Source: DATARH01 sp963705325 | Lineage (GTDB): Bacteria > Pseudomonadota > Alphaproteobacteria > ATCC43930 > CGMCC-115725 | Length of the DNA: 64,000 nt | Assembly (NCBI GenBank): GCA_963705325.1 | Contig: OY970069.1 | Location: forward strand, 4,340,001-4,404,000 | Direction of reading: 5' to 3' | Shown here: in pieces, positions 44,639-52,479 of the stretch | How positions within the stretch are numbered: the stretch's first letter is position 1 | How the letters are laid out: each line of letters starts with the position of its first letter | The notes under the pieces: generated by a model | The model's input: only the letters and a program-made list of their open reading frames with translations | Told to the model about the DNA's origin: nothing | The model's database searches: none | Position numbers and translations under genes: made by a program

Positions 44639-45663
44639 GAGCAGATAAAGTGTGATTTGCTGACCTGACCGCAAGATGTGGGGGGCAGTGATGGCTTGGC
44701 GGCAGGGGCAGAGCTATGCGGAGGACCTGCGGGCGCGGGTTCTGGCGGCGATCGACGGTGGCATGGCGGCGCGGTTGGCGGCCTCGGTTTTCCGGGTCAG
44801 CGTGTCTTACATCTACAAGGCGCTGATCCGCCGGCGGCGGACCGGCGAGGTGAGCGCCAGCATGCGGCGCGGTCACCGGCCGCGCAAATTGACGCCGGCG
44901 CAGGAGGCCGCCTTGGCGGCCCATATCACCGCTTACCCGGACATCACTCTGGCGGCTTTGCGATCCTGGCTTTTGGCCGAGCATGCGGTACGGTTGAGCA
45001 ACGGGGCAATGTGGTCGGCGGTTGACCGTCTCGGGCTGTCGTTTAAAAAAAGACGCTCCGCGCCGCCGAACAAGACCGGCCGGACGTCGCTGCTCGGCGC
45101 CGCATCTGGCGGGCGGCGCAGCCCTTTGTTGATACCGACAAGCTCGTGTTCATCGACGAGACCGGCGCCAGCACCAAGATGACCCGGCTCTACGGTCGCG
45201 CCCCGCGTGGCCAGCGCCTGTTGGCCAAAGCGCCGTTCGGCCATTGGAAGACTACGACCTTTGTCGCCGCGCTGCGGTGCGATGGTTTGACCGCGCCAAT
45301 GGTGCTCGACGGACCGATGACCGGCGAGGCTTTTCTCGCCTATGTCGAGCAGGTGCTGATCCCGACGCTTCAACCCGACGATATCGTCGTGATGGACAAC
45401 CTGCCGGCCCACAAGATTGCCGCGGTTCGTGCCGCGATCACTGCCGCCGGCGCTCAACTCTTCCTGCTGCCGCCCTACTCACCCGACATGAATCCCATCG
45501 AAATGGCCTTCGCCAAACTCAAGACGCTGCTGCGCCAGGCCCCAGAACGAACCCGCGATGGTCTGTGGCGGCGCATCGGCGACCTGCTCGACCAGTTCAC
45601 CCCAGATGAATGCGCCAACTATCTCCGAGCTGCGGGCTACGCAGACTCAATCTGAAAATGCTC
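44639..45663 (+). mobile_element. IS630-family insertion sequence (1025 bp) with TA target duplication
   Basis: The element is flanked by TA at 44637-44638 and 45664-45665, the target duplication typical of the IS630/Tc1/mariner group. Its imperfect terminal inverted repeats begin GAGCAGATAAAG on the left and (reverse complement) GAGCATTTTCAG on the right, agreeing at the outermost GAGCA and partly beyond. It carries one transposase in two frames. Length is usual for the family. It lies between the plus-strand glycan genes and the minus-strand aminotransferase. Confidence 0.88.
44691..45655 (+). CDS. IS630-family transposase, two frames joined at an A7 run
   Basis: The first frame (44691-45182) has the helix-turn-helix DNA-binding part (SYAEDLRARVLAAIDGG, RLAASVFRVSVSYIYKAL). 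The second (to 45655) has the DDE catalytic part: FIDETGAS, VVMDNLPAHK and SPDMNPIEMAFAKLK, giving all three acidic residues. The frames meet near seven A bases at 45045-45051; a -1 shift there gives LSFKKKTLRAAEQDRPDVA and a continuous protein of about 320 residues. The direction is opposite to the single-base excess seen in tkt, thiE and the GT2 gene, so programmed slippage is plausible. The element may be active. Confidence 0.88.
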
Positions 45664-46793
45664 TAGAGGAAAAACCGCCGCACTTCGGCAATGACCCGGT
45701 CGACCGCCGCGTCGGCGAGTTGCGGGTAGATCGGCAGGCTCAAAATCTCGCGCGTGACCTTCTGGCTGTTGCACAGCCCGGAAGGCCCGTTGGCGACGCG
45801 GCCGCGATAGGCTGGGTGCAGGTGGACTGGCAGCGGGTAGTGGATGCCGCTGCCGATCCCGGCCTGGCGCAGGTGTTCGCGCAGCCCGTCGCGGTTGGCC
45901 GTGCGCACGACGTATTGGTGATAGACGTGCGTCGCCGCGTTACGCCGCGGCGGCAGCTTCAACGGCAGCCCGGCGAAGCCGGCGTCATAGCGCGCGGCGA
46001 TCGCCTGGCGCCGCGCGTTGTCCTCGGCCAGTACGTCGAGCTTGATGTTGAGGATCGCCGCCTGCACCGGGTCGAGCCGGGAATTGATCCCCGGCACCGC
46101 GCTGACATAGCGGTCGCGCCAGCCATATTCGCGGATCTCGCGCGCCGCGACGGCAAGTTCCCGGTCGTTGGTCACCAGCGTCCCGGCATCGCCGAGCGCG
46201 CCCAGATTTTTTGTCGGATAAAAGCTGAAGCAGCCGAAATCGCCGATCGAGCCGGTCACCTGGCCACGATATGTCGCACCGTGGCTCTGCGCGCAATCCT
46301 CGATGAGGCGCAGCCCGTGCTGGCGCGCCAGGCCCTTGATGCCGTCAAGCGCCGCCGGCTCACCGTAAAGATGAACCGGCATCACAGCCGACGGCCGGCC
46401 GGGAGGCGGCGCCTTCAAGGCTCGCTCGAGCTCTTCCGGGTCCATGTTGAACCCGTCCTTCTCGATATCGATCAACACCGGCAACGCGCCGGCGCGTTCG
46501 ATCGCCGCGACGGTCGCCACCGCGGTGTGTGACACGGTGAACACCAGGTCGCCGGCGCCGATGCCGCAGGCGCGCACCGCCAGCTCCAGTGCGTCGGTGC
46601 CGCTGCCGCAGCCGATGCCGTGCGCAACCCCGATCAGCGCCGCGAAGCGGCTCTCGAAGGTCTCGGCCTCGCGCCCAAGGATATACTGGCCGCTGTCGAG
46701 CACCCGCGCGATCGCCGCGTTGATCGCCGCCCGGTGTTCGAGATAGCCGGCGCGCGGGTCGGCTTGCGGAATCGGTGTCGGAGCGTCGGTCAT
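45663..46793 (-). CDS. DegT/DnrJ/EryC1/StrS-family sugar aminotransferase
   Basis: A 376-residue PLP enzyme that aminates keto-sugars on nucleotide donors. It has PQADPRAGYLEHR, GCGSGTDALELA, LIEDCAQSHGATYRG with the PLP-binding aspartate (166), and the internal-aldimine Lys195 in FYPTKNLGALGDAG. The C-terminal half has GWRDRYVSAVPGINSRLDPVQAAIL. ATG 46793 follows GAGAGG. Its TAG stop overlaps the right end of the IS630 element. It is 7 bp after the epimerase gene and would act with it to build an amino sugar. Confidence 0.9.
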   Translation of the reverse strand: MTDAPTPIPQADPRAGYLEHRAAINAAIARVLDSGQYILGREAETFESRFAALIGVAHGIGCGSGTDALELAVRACGIGAGDLVFTVSHTAVATVAAIERAGALPVLIDIEKDGFNMDPEELERALKAPPPGRPSAVMPVHLYGEPAALDGIKGLARQHGLRLIEDCAQSHGATYRGQVTGSIGDFGCFSFYPTKNLGALGDAGTLVTNDRELAVAAREIREYGWRDRYVSAVPGINSRLDPVQAAILNIKLDVLAEDNARRQAIAARYDAGFAGLPLKLPPRRNAATHVYHQYVVRTANRDGLREHLRQAGIGSGIHYPLPVHLHPAYRGRVANGPSGLCNSQKVTREILSLPIYPQLADAAVDRVIAEVRRFFL

Positions 46794-46800
46794 AGTCCTC

Positions 46801-47805
46801 TCAGAGATAGGCTGCGAGATGGCGGCGATAGTAATCGAGCGAGCGCTTGATGCCGTCAGCGAGCGTCGTGCGCGGTGCCCAGTCGGCCAGCGCGCGGAAC
46901 TGACGGTCGTCGGTGACGAAATCGCCGATATCAATTTTCTTGCGCTCGGACGGAAATTCTTTGACCGCGTAGCGTCCGCTGCCGTTGGCGGCGATCAGCG
47001 TGTCGGCGATTTGGGCCAGGCTGTAGGCCGCGTCGCCGCCGACATTGAGCGCCTTGCCCGCGGTCTCCGCTGTCACCGCGGCAGCGAGGAAAGCCTCGGC
47101 GGCATCCTCGACAAAGACCATGTCGCGGCGCTGTTCGCCGCCCCAGACCTCGAACGCCTTGCCCTCAAGCGCAAGCCGCAGCCAGATGCCGAGAAAATTC
47201 TGCTTGGCGTCCTTGATCCGCATCCCCGGACCGTAAACGTTGGTGAGCCGCAGCGAACGGGTCTTGATCCCGTAGACGTCGTGATAGAGCAGGTGATAGG
47301 CCTCGCCGGCGGTCTTGTTGACCGCGTTGACGTCGGTCGCGCGCAACGGATGCGCCTCGTCGACCGGAATGTAGCGCGGCCGGCCGTAGATCTGTCGCGT
47401 GCCGGCGTGGACGATGACGATTTCCGGCGCGATCGCGCGGCAGGCTTCGAGCAGCTGCAGCTGCGCCGTCGTGTTGACCTCGAGGTCGTGGAGCGGCGCG
47501 CTCATCGAGTCCATGTGACTGGTCTGCGCCGCGAGGTCGAAAAGAAACTCCTGCCCGCCGAGCAGAAGCCGCATCGCCGCCGCGTCGCGGATGTCGACGG
47601 TCTCGATCCGCACCCGGTCGCGGATCGAATCAATGTTCGCCGGGTTGGCGCCGCCTTCCGGAACCATGCTGTCCACCAAGAGCACTTGCGCGCCGAGATC
47701 GATCAGCCGCCGCGCCACCGCCGAGCCGATCAGCCCCGCCCCGCCGGTGATCATCGCGCGCCTGCCGCGGAAGACGGCGAAGCGCGAATCTGTCAGGAAG
47801 CTCAC
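46801..47805 (-). CDS. NAD-dependent sugar epimerase/dehydratase
   Basis: A 334-residue extended SDR. It has MITGGAGLIGSAVARRLIDLG, VDSMVPEGGAN, FDLAAQTSHMDSM, HAGTRQIYGRP, the catalytic YHLLYHDVYGIK region with AVNKTAGEAYH, and RLTNVYGPGMR. I placed the start at GTG 47805, a few residues before the Rossmann motif; the frame is open to 47952 without family support. It resembles UDP-glucuronate decarboxylase and dTDP-glucose-type epimerases. With the aminotransferase it should supply a nucleotide sugar to the glycosyltransferases on the other strand. Confidence 0.85.
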   Translation of the reverse strand: MSFLTDSRFAVFRGRRAMITGGAGLIGSAVARRLIDLGAQVLLVDSMVPEGGANPANIDSIRDRVRIETVDIRDAAAMRLLLGGQEFLFDLAAQTSHMDSMSAPLHDLEVNTTAQLQLLEACRAIAPEIVIVHAGTRQIYGRPRYIPVDEAHPLRATDVNAVNKTAGEAYHLLYHDVYGIKTRSLRLTNVYGPGMRIKDAKQNFLGIWLRLALEGKAFEVWGGEQRRDMVFVEDAAEAFLAAAVTAETAGKALNVGGDAAYSLAQIADTLIAANGSGRYAVKEFPSERKKIDIGDFVTDDRQFRALADWAPRTTLADGIKRSLDYYRRHLAAYL

Positions 47806-47971
47806 TTGTGATTGTCCATTGAGAAGTTCGGCGTCAACCTTAACCGCGCGACCGTACAGTGTTGATCGAATAAGGCTTTCCTCGGGCGGCGCCGCGGCGA
47901 TTTCCCGCCGCATTGACCGCATCCGTAAACCGGCAGAGCAAAGAACGCCCACCGCCCGGGACTATTCCGGC

Positions 47972-48583
47972 ATGCCGCGCCTCACACCTGTAATTTTGCT
48001 TCTGGCGCTTGCCGCGATGCTCGCCGGGTGCTTTGGCGGCCCGGTGCCGGTTGTCAGTTCCACCCAGTGCTTCGCCGCGCTTGACGCGCGCGGCGTCTCG
48101 TATCGCCCGGTCGAGCTCAGCCCGCCAGATACGCGCTGCCGGGTCGACGGCGCGATAAAGGTCACCCGCATCGATGTTGCGCTCAACCAGCCGGCGACAA
48201 TGAGCTGCGCCTTGGCGGCGCGGATCGATGACTTCGAGCGCGGCGCGCTGCAGCAGATCGCGGTCCGCGACCTCGGCAAGTATGTCAATCGCATTGATCA
48301 TCTCGGCGCCTATTCCTGCCGCCGCAGCACTGGCCGGCGAGACCGGCTCAGCGAACATGCGTTCGGTCTGGCGATCGATATCTCCGGCTTTCGCCTCAGC
48401 GATGGGACGGTGATCAGCGTCGAGCGCGATTGGTGGGCGCCAGGCCCCAAACGCGATTTCCTGCATCATCTGGCGAGCAGCGCCTGCGGGTATTTCTCGG
48501 TGGTTCTGACGCCGGACAGCGACCGCGATCACTTCAACCACATGCATTTAGATCTCGGACCAGAACGGCTCTGCTCGGTGTAG
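47972..48583 (+). CDS. Extensin-like C-terminal domain lipoprotein
   Basis: A 203-residue exported protein with lipobox LAGC (about residue 20). The Extensin_2 domain follows, whose fold resembles VanY/DD-peptidase metallo-enzymes. Likely zinc-site motifs are RLSEHAFGLAIDISGF and DHFNHMHLDLGPERLC, and the VTRIDVALNQPATMSCALA segment is typical. These proteins are common in alphaproteobacteria and are thought to act on peptidoglycan, with little direct evidence. Its stop lies 3 bp from that of the convergent S4 gene. Confidence 0.85.
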   Translation: MPRLTPVILLLALAAMLAGCFGGPVPVVSSTQCFAALDARGVSYRPVELSPPDTRCRVDGAIKVTRIDVALNQPATMSCALAARIDDFERGALQQIAVRDLGKYVNRIDHLGAYSCRRSTGRRDRLSEHAFGLAIDISGFRLSDGTVISVERDWWAPGPKRDFLHHLASSACGYFSVVLTPDSDRDHFNHMHLDLGPERLCSV

Positions 48584-48586
48584 CCA

Positions 48587-48934
48587 TCACCCGTCGCCGT
48601 CGTCAGTGAACAATAGCGGCTCCCAGGCCAGCGTCGTGCGTCGCACCGATACCGTTTCCTCGAATAAACCACGCGCTTCCGTCGCGGGGCCGCGGCGCTC
48701 GCCAAGCGCGACGACGCGCACCGTCCGCTCCCAGCCGCGCTGCGACACGGTGACGACATCGCCCGGTTTGACCGCGTGATTGGGCTTGGCGACGGCGATG
48801 CCGTTAACTGTTACCTCACCGCCGGCGCAAAGCCGGGCCGCCTGCGACCGGCTCTTCACGAAGCGCGCAAACCACAGCCACTGGTCAAGCCGCCGGCTCG
48901 ATTTTTCCGAGGCAGTGGAGCCGTTTCCGCTCAA
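48587..48934 (-). CDS. S4-domain RNA-binding protein (HslR-like)
   Basis: A 115-residue protein with an S4 RNA-binding domain (RRLDQWLWFARFVKSRSQAARL, AGGEVTVNGIAVAKPNHAVKPGD, shown in parts) and a short C-terminal tail. HslR binds stalled 50S subunits carrying peptidyl-tRNA. The start is a TTG at 48934 overlapping the helicase stop (TTGA), so translation is coupled. In many alphaproteobacteria the next genes in this direction are fdxA and carD; here those lie 9.6 kb away beyond the glycan island. Confidence 0.9.
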   Translation of the reverse strand: MSGNGSTASEKSSRRLDQWLWFARFVKSRSQAARLCAGGEVTVNGIAVAKPNHAVKPGDVVTVSQRGWERTVRVVALGERRGPATEARGLFEETVSVRRTTLAWEPLLFTDDGDG

Positions 48935-51420
48935 GCCAGCCGCAGCTCCTTGAGCTTGGCGAAGGGATGGCCCTCGCCGCGAACCAAGTGGCGCTCCGCC
49001 CTCGCCCTGACCAGCCTCGCCCGCCGCGAGCGGGCGACGAACAGCTCGGCCCCGTCGCGCACCACCGCCCGATAGCCAAGGCCAGTTAAGAGACGGTGCA
49101 GATCGGCGGGCGCGACGCCGGCGAGGCCCGCCAGTTCGTTGTCGGCGGCAAACGGCTCCTTGCGTGAGCGAGCCGCCGCGGCGAGACGTTCGAGCCGGTC
49201 CGGCCGCACCGCGAACCCACCGACCACCCGCCGTCCGAGCGCAGCGTAGAACGATGCGGGAAGAGCGGGGTCGACCGAGATCGCCTTGCCGAGGGCGCGG
49301 GCGCCGGGGAGTCTTGGCACGGCCCTGCCCTGCCGCACCGCCCACAGGAGAGCGCGAAACCGCGCCGACTCGGCGCCGAGCAGCGGCTCCAGGTAGATGC
49401 TCTCGGACCCGAACCGCACCCCTGCGCGGGCAAGCGCGCGCCGCGCCGAGCGATCGAGCGCGCGCAGCTGGTCGCCCGCTTCGGCGGTCGGCAAGCAGCC
49501 GAGCGCGTCGACCAGCTGAAACGCCACCCCTCGACCGACCCCGCTCAGCAGCAGATCCTTTAGCGCGAAGAGCGGCGCCAGGCGACGCTCGATCTCGGCC
49601 CTGACAAACGACTGCAAGCGCTGGCGTACCCGCTCGCGCGCCTGCCCCTCGAGGAAATCGCCGGCCAGCACGTCGACCCGCGGGCTCAGCGGACCATCGC
49701 CGGCCGCGAGGCGTCCTACCTGACCGCCCCGCCACAACAGACTGCCCAGCGGATCGATGGCGAAAGCCTCATCCGGATCGGTGGTGAGTTGGCGGCTGCG
49801 CGCGGCAATCTCGCTGCGCAGCACGCGGTTAGCCGCAGTGGCGAGCATGCGGCTTTCGGCGTCGTCGGTCGCGTCGGGGATGAAGCGGAAACCGTCGAGG
49901 CGGCCAACATAGCTGCCCTCGACCTGGATCTCGCCGTTCTTCCCGACCGAGGCGAGCAGCTCACCGTCTCCGGCCAGATGGCGCACCAGAAACGCCGAGC
50001 GTCGGTCAACAAAACGCTGGGTGATGCTCTCGTGTAGCGCATCGGACAGCTTGTCTTCAATGCCGCGGGCGCGCTCCTGCCAATCGGCGGCATTGTCGAC
50101 CCAGTCCGGACGATGGGTGATGTAGGTCCAGGTGCGGATATGAGCGATCCGCGTCATCAGCGTGTCGATATCGCCGTCGACGCGGTCGAGCTGGGCGATC
50201 TGCCCGGCGATCCATTGCGTCGGCAGCCGCTCGCTCGGTCCCGCGAGATGCAGGTAGCACTGCCCGAGGAACCGCGCGTGGCTGTCGCTCATCATCTTGC
50301 GGAAATCTGGAATTTGGCAGACCTCCCAAAGCAGCCTCACCGCGGCGGGGTTAGTTGCCAGTGTGGCGATCTCGGGATTGCGCGAGAGCGCGCGCAGCAC
50401 CTGGTGGTCGTCAGCGTCGCGGGTCTGAATCAGTTCCGGGGTCCGCGGCGGCTCGTCAAGGCTGTTGAGCAGCGCGCCTATCGTGTTGAAACGCAGCGCG
50501 ACATTGCGCCAGGAGATGCGCGTCAGCGGCTCGAATTTATGGGCTTCGACAGCCTGAACAATCTCGGGGTCGAGCGGGCCCTCGTCGGCCGTAGTGCCAA
50601 ACGTTCCGTCGCTCATATGGCGCCCGGCGCGGCCGGCTATCTGGCCGATCTCCGCTGCCGAGAGCCGCCGCATCCCGCGCCCGTCGAACTTGGCGAGCCG
50701 TGCAAAAGCGACATGGTTCAAATCCATGTTGAGGCCCATGCCGATCGCGTCGGTGGCGACCAGGTAATCGACCTCGCCGGCCTGGAACATACTGACCTGG
50801 GCATTTCGTGTGCGCGGACTCAGCGCCCCCATCACAACCGCCGTGCCGCCGCGCTGGCGGCGGACCAGCTCGGCCAGCGAAAACACGTCGGCGATCGAAA
50901 AGGCGATGACCGCGCTGCGCGGCGGCAGCCGCGTCACCTTCTTCTGTCCGGCGTAGCTGAGCGTTGAGAAGCGCGGCCGGCTGATGTGCTCGGCGTCGGG
51001 CACCAGCCGGCGCATCAGCGGCCGGATCGTGTCGGCGCCAAGGAACATCGTCTCCCTGAGGCCGCGCGCATGCAGCAAACGCGCGGTGAAAACATGGCCG
51101 CGCTCGCGATCGGCGCAAAGCTGGATTTCGTCGACGGCGAGGAACTCGACTGCGCGGTCGAGCGGCATCGACTCGACGGTGCAGACGAAATAAGACGGAT
51201 TTGGCGGCACGATCTTTTCTTCGCCGGTGATCAGCGCCACCGAGCGCGCGCCGCGCAGCTTAACCACTCGGTCGTAATTCTCCCGCGCCAGTAGGCGCAG
51301 TGGGAACCCGATCATGCCGCTGCGATGGTCGAGCATCCGCTCGATCGCGAGGTGGGTCTTGCCGGTATTGGTCGGTCCGAGGATCGCGACGAGGCGCGAG
51401 CCGTCCCGCAGCATGGCCAT
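48931..51420 (-). CDS. SUV3-like DEAD/DEAH-box helicase
   Basis: An 829-residue superfamily 2 RNA helicase similar to mitochondrial SUV3. Walker A GPTNTGKT is at residues 15-22, motif II is AVDEIQLC, GALSPRTRNAQVSMFQ is in the second RecA domain, with ATDAIGMGLNMDLNHVAF and the arginine motif IGQIAGRAGRH. A long C-terminal region follows with Arg-rich helices and GRRVVGGFAVRPDRLERLA. Start MAMLRDG at 51420 places the P-loop as in the family. The frame is open to 51918, but that part is antisense to the kinase gene. It is coupled to the S4 gene and is probably involved in RNA turnover or ribosome repair. Confidence 0.9.
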   Translation of the reverse strand: MAMLRDGSRLVAILGPTNTGKTHLAIERMLDHRSGMIGFPLRLLARENYDRVVKLRGARSVALITGEEKIVPPNPSYFVCTVESMPLDRAVEFLAVDEIQLCADRERGHVFTARLLHARGLRETMFLGADTIRPLMRRLVPDAEHISRPRFSTLSYAGQKKVTRLPPRSAVIAFSIADVFSLAELVRRQRGGTAVVMGALSPRTRNAQVSMFQAGEVDYLVATDAIGMGLNMDLNHVAFARLAKFDGRGMRRLSAAEIGQIAGRAGRHMSDGTFGTTADEGPLDPEIVQAVEAHKFEPLTRISWRNVALRFNTIGALLNSLDEPPRTPELIQTRDADDHQVLRALSRNPEIATLATNPAAVRLLWEVCQIPDFRKMMSDSHARFLGQCYLHLAGPSERLPTQWIAGQIAQLDRVDGDIDTLMTRIAHIRTWTYITHRPDWVDNAADWQERARGIEDKLSDALHESITQRFVDRRSAFLVRHLAGDGELLASVGKNGEIQVEGSYVGRLDGFRFIPDATDDAESRMLATAANRVLRSEIAARSRQLTTDPDEAFAIDPLGSLLWRGGQVGRLAAGDGPLSPRVDVLAGDFLEGQARERVRQRLQSFVRAEIERRLAPLFALKDLLLSGVGRGVAFQLVDALGCLPTAEAGDQLRALDRSARRALARAGVRFGSESIYLEPLLGAESARFRALLWAVRQGRAVPRLPGARALGKAISVDPALPASFYAALGRRVVGGFAVRPDRLERLAAAARSRKEPFAADNELAGLAGVAPADLHRLLTGLGYRAVVRDGAELFVARSRRARLVRARAERHLVRGEGHPFAKLKELRLA

Positions 51421-51618
51421 GCCTGAAAAGTGCGGTCGCGACGCGGCGAGAGCAAGAGCAATCGTACCAACTCGGCAATGGCCCGCGCCCGCTGCGGCGA
51501 TCAGACACGGTAAACGGCGATCTGCCGACCGAATCGGTCGAGATCCTACATGGCCGTAAGGCTTCCTTAGGAAACCTCCACTAGAGATCGAGCTACGGAC
51601 CTTGGGAATTTGTCGATA

Positions 51619-52479
51619 ATGGCGGGCGGCGGGCACACACTCATCGACGATTACTGCATGCAGCTCGGCTCGCTGCTCGATCGGCGCCATACCGAAAGGG
51701 CGTTGACCGGCGCTCGCCAGCGGGCCGAAGCCGCCGCCCGGCTCGCCGAGGACGCTTTGCGACAAGCCCAAGCGGCCGAGCGCGCCAAAACCAACTTCCT
51801 GGCCAACGTGACGCATGAGTTGCGCACGCCGCTCAACGCGATCATCGGCTTTTCCGAGATCATCGAAAACGCGGCGGCCGGCGCCGCCGACAATGCGGCC
51901 TACGGCAAATATATCCACGAAGCCGGGACGCGGCTGCTCGGAATCGTCAACAACGTGCTGATTTTGGCACGGATTGAAGCCGGCAAGATGGAGCTCGACG
52001 AACAGGTCGCCTCTTTGAAAGAGGTCCTGGGCGCGTCGATCAAGGCCTCGCAGCTAGACGCGGCGTCGCAGTCGATCACGGTCATCGAGGACAACGACGA
52101 CGATCATCTTGTCTACATCGACCCCAACAAGATGAAGCAGGCGTTCGGTCACCTCCTGTCGAACGCGATCAAATTCAACGCTGAAGGCGGCGTCGCGCGA
52201 GTTTCGACGAAATTGTCGCCGGAAGGCGATCTTCTCGTGTCGATCCGCGACAATGGCTGCGGCATCCCGGCCAAGGACCTCGAACGGGTGCTCGAGCCGT
52301 TCAATCAGGTCGAAGACCATTTGACGCGCGAAAACGAAGGCGTGGGCCTCGGCCTGCCGCTAGCCCGCGCGATGATCCGCCTGCATGGCGGCGAGCTTAA
52401 CCTGACCAGCGAGGTCGGGATCGGCACCCTGGTCGACCTGACATTGCCGGCCAATCGCCTTAGAAGTTCCCTCGGATGA
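51619..52479 (+). CDS. Cytoplasmic sensor histidine kinase without a recognisable input domain
   Basis: A 286-residue kinase. An N-terminal stretch of about 55 residues is helical and Ala/Arg/Glu-rich (a coiled coil, RQRAEAAARLAEDALRQAQ). The HisKA H-box has His66 in NVTHELRTPLNAIIGF. The HATPase domain has the N-box HLLSNAIKF, G1 DNGCGIP, F-box PFNQV and G2 GVGLGLPLARAM. There are no membrane helices and no PAS or GAF domain. No response regulator gene is nearby. The stop overlaps the ATG of the HerA-like ATPase by 4 bp. A TTG at 51610 is an alternative start. Confidence 0.9.
   Translation: MAGGGHTLIDDYCMQLGSLLDRRHTERALTGARQRAEAAARLAEDALRQAQAAERAKTNFLANVTHELRTPLNAIIGFSEIIENAAAGAADNAAYGKYIHEAGTRLLGIVNNVLILARIEAGKMELDEQVASLKEVLGASIKASQLDAASQSITVIEDNDDDHLVYIDPNKMKQAFGHLLSNAIKFNAEGGVARVSTKLSPEGDLLVSIRDNGCGIPAKDLERVLEPFNQVEDHLTRENEGVGLGLPLARAMIRLHGGELNLTSEVGIGTLVDLTLPANRLRSSLG

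Noticed and set aside
51421..51918. N-terminal extension of about 166 residues on the helicase
   Set aside because: The extension is antisense to the histidine kinase gene and has no family similarity. The helicase P-loop sits at the expected place with the start at 51420.
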